Shown: one piece after another, positions 6,123-7,311 of the stretch
How the letters are laid out: each line of letters starts with the position of its first letter
Numbering within the stretch: position 1 is the stretch's first letter
NCBI GenBank assembly: GCA_028822575.1
Contig: JAPKDN010000157.1
Coordinates: 1 to 7,311, forward strand
DNA: 7,311 nucleotides
DNA from: Alphaproteobacteria bacterium
Lineage (GTDB): Bacteria > Pseudomonadota > Alphaproteobacteria > Thalassobaculales > Thalassobaculaceae
Reading direction: 5' to 3'
Translations under genes and position numbers: made by a program
Notes under the pieces: generated by a model
Database searches by the model: none
Told to the model about the DNA's origin: nothing
Seen by the model: only the letters and a program-made list of their open reading frames with translations

Positions 6123-7311
6123 ATGGCCAGTATCGAATTAAGCGATCACAATAGCCGATGCTTAACACCGACCCGGGACCTGGGGGCGTTGGTCGCGGGC
6201 CTGACGGCCGAGGATATTCCCGAGAGTGCTCGTCGCTGGGCCAAGCATTGCATCCTCGACTGGATCGCAGTGACGGTCGGCGGCTCCAATGAGCCGCTGA
6301 CGAAAATGCTGCTGGAAGTCGCGATGGCCGAAGGGGCGATCGGACCAGCTCGGGTGATTGGTCACCCCGAAAAGGTCATCTGCTCCCAGGCGGCGTTGAT
6401 AAATGGCGCGGCTTCGCATGCTTTGGACTATGACGATGTCAATGAGCGCATGCTTGGGCATCCAACGGTGCCATTGGTGCCCGCGTTGATGGCCTTGTCT
6501 GACGAATCCAAGATCAGCGGGATAGACATGATCACCGCTTTCGTCGTGGGCTACGAAGTTGAGGCAAGATTGAGCGATATGACCGGGGTCGCGCATATCG
6601 ACAATGGTTGGCATTCGACGGCAACGATCGGTACTTTTGGGGCCGCAGCCGCTTCGGCGAACCTGATGGGGTTGGATGCAGACCAGAGCACCGCCGCGTT
6701 GGGTATCGCCGCGACCCAGGCTGCTGGTCTGCGCGCGATGTTTGGTACCATGTGCAAGCCACTACACGCTGGCAAGGCCTCCACCAACGGTCTGATGGCG
6801 GCGCGTCTGGCTGCCAAGGGCTTTACCAGTCGCGACGACGCCATCGAGGGCGAAAATGGGTTCGCCGCGACCCAAGCCGAGGGCTTTGTTCCCTTGCCCG
6901 TATATCCAAAGTCCAACGGCCGGTTCGCGGTTGAGGAAAACCTCTTTAAGTATCACGCGGCCTGTTATCTCACCCATGCTGGTATCGACGCCTTGCGTAA
7001 GGTGAAGGAAGAGGTGGGGATCAAACCGGAAGACGTTGTCGCGGTGAGGGAGCATGTCCCGGGCACTCATTTCACAGTCTGTAATATCCCGGAGCCGAAA
7101 ACCGGCTTAGAGATCAAGTTTTCGATGCGCCATACCGCCGCAATGGTCCTTTCAGGGATCGATACTGGGGCGATGGGGAGTTACTCCGACGAGGCAGCTA
7201 ATCGCAATGATCTAGTAGCATTGCGGGACAAGGTCGAGATCGTTGCGAAAAAGCTCGACAGTAGGATGCAGGCGGAAGTCGTGGTTGATCTCGTTAACGA
7301 GATCAACCACG
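6123..7311 (+). CDS. MmgE/PrpD family protein, 3' end outside window
   Basis: The frame is open for 396 codons to the right edge. The family usually has about 450 residues, so a C-terminal piece of some tens of residues is missing. Family hallmarks in order are the helical N-terminal half with HALDYDD at 99-105, GWHSTATIGTFGAAAASA at 162-179, KPLHAGKAS at 212-220 with NG and GFTS after it, and KYHAACYLTH at 276-285. Relatives include 2-methylcitrate dehydratase, cis-aconitate decarboxylase and iminodisuccinate epimerase. These soluble enzymes act on di- and tricarboxylates by proton abstraction. The sequence does not settle which reaction this one performs, and the methylcitrate-cycle partners prpB and prpC are not in the window. 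Residues from 392 on lie in the second half of a perfect palindrome at the edge and may be artefactual. The strong ribosome-binding site at 6108-6114 supports the ATG. The 115-bp gap upstream allows its own promoter or readthrough from the permease operon. Confidence 0.9.
   Translation, partial: MASIELSDHNSRCLTPTRDLGALVAGLTAEDIPESARRWAKHCILDWIAVTVGGSNEPLTKMLLEVAMAEGAIGPARVIGHPEKVICSQAALINGAASHALDYDDVNERMLGHPTVPLVPALMALSDESKISGIDMITAFVVGYEVEARLSDMTGVAHIDNGWHSTATIGTFGAAAASANLMGLDADQSTAALGIAATQAAGLRAMFGTMCKPLHAGKASTNGLMAARLAAKGFTSRDDAIEGENGFAATQAEGFVPLPVYPKSNGRFAVEENLFKYHAACYLTHAGIDALRKVKEEVGIKPEDVVAVREHVPGTHFTVCNIPEPKTGLEIKFSMRHTAAMVLSGIDTGAMGSYSDEAANRNDLVALRDKVEIVAKKLDSRMQAEVVVDLVNEINH
7280..7311. 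repeat. Perfect 32-bp palindrome at the window's right edge
   Basis: CGTGGTTGATCTCGTT at 7280-7295 is followed directly by its exact reverse complement at 7296-7311, centred on GTTAAC with no loop. The symmetry reaches the last base, so its true length is unknown. It falls inside the MmgE/PrpD coding sequence, where a natural palindrome of this size is unexpected. A fold-back read or assembly junction is a likely explanation. Confidence 0.9.

Noticed and set aside
6123..7311. Naming the gene prpD (2-methylcitrate dehydratase)
   Set aside because: The family covers several different reactions, no prpB or prpC neighbour is visible, and the C-terminus is missing.

Overview
The window looks like chromosomal sequence from an alphaproteobacterium of moderate GC content. 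It resembles the metabolically versatile Rhodospirillales-like or marine lineages, but the exact taxon cannot be read from the sequence. The clues are gene-family content (an enolase-superfamily acid-sugar-type dehydratase, an SDR, an AroE-like dehydrogenase, an EamA transporter and MmgE/PrpD), frequent GTG starts and codon use. No rRNA, tRNA, CRISPR array, insertion sequence or phage gene was recognised.

Left end (1-554). There is a 24-residue C-terminal fragment of an unrecognised gene. After an in-frame TAA comes a possible 50-residue basic protein whose coding sequence contains a perfect 19-bp inverted repeat. About 315 bases without a credible gene follow.

Middle (555-3921). A mandelate-racemase/muconate-lactonizing-type enzyme overlaps a short-chain dehydrogenase by 8 bp, as a translationally coupled pair. 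The SDR is broken by an apparent 1-base deletion near 2380-2384. Its missing C-terminus is clearly readable in the next frame up to 2540. A convergent gene on the minus strand encodes a lipoprotein with C-terminal Sel1-like repeats and an unrecognised N-terminal region.

Right half (3922-7311), all on the plus strand. It holds an AroE-family dehydrogenase that keeps the catalytic Lys/Asp pair but has lost several shikimate-contacting residues, then a ten-helix EamA/DMT permease, a 66-residue His-containing exported membrane protein, and an MmgE/PrpD-family enzyme cut by the right edge. The spacings of 43-115 bp fit one transcription unit or a small set of them.

Taken together, the dehydratase/epimerase-type enzymes, two NAD(P)-dependent dehydrogenases and a permease look like a small-molecule catabolic locus for a hydroxy-acid or related carboxylate. 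The substrate cannot be named from sequence. The window ends exactly on a perfect 32-bp palindrome. This may be a fold-back or assembly artefact, so the last 16 bases should not be trusted.
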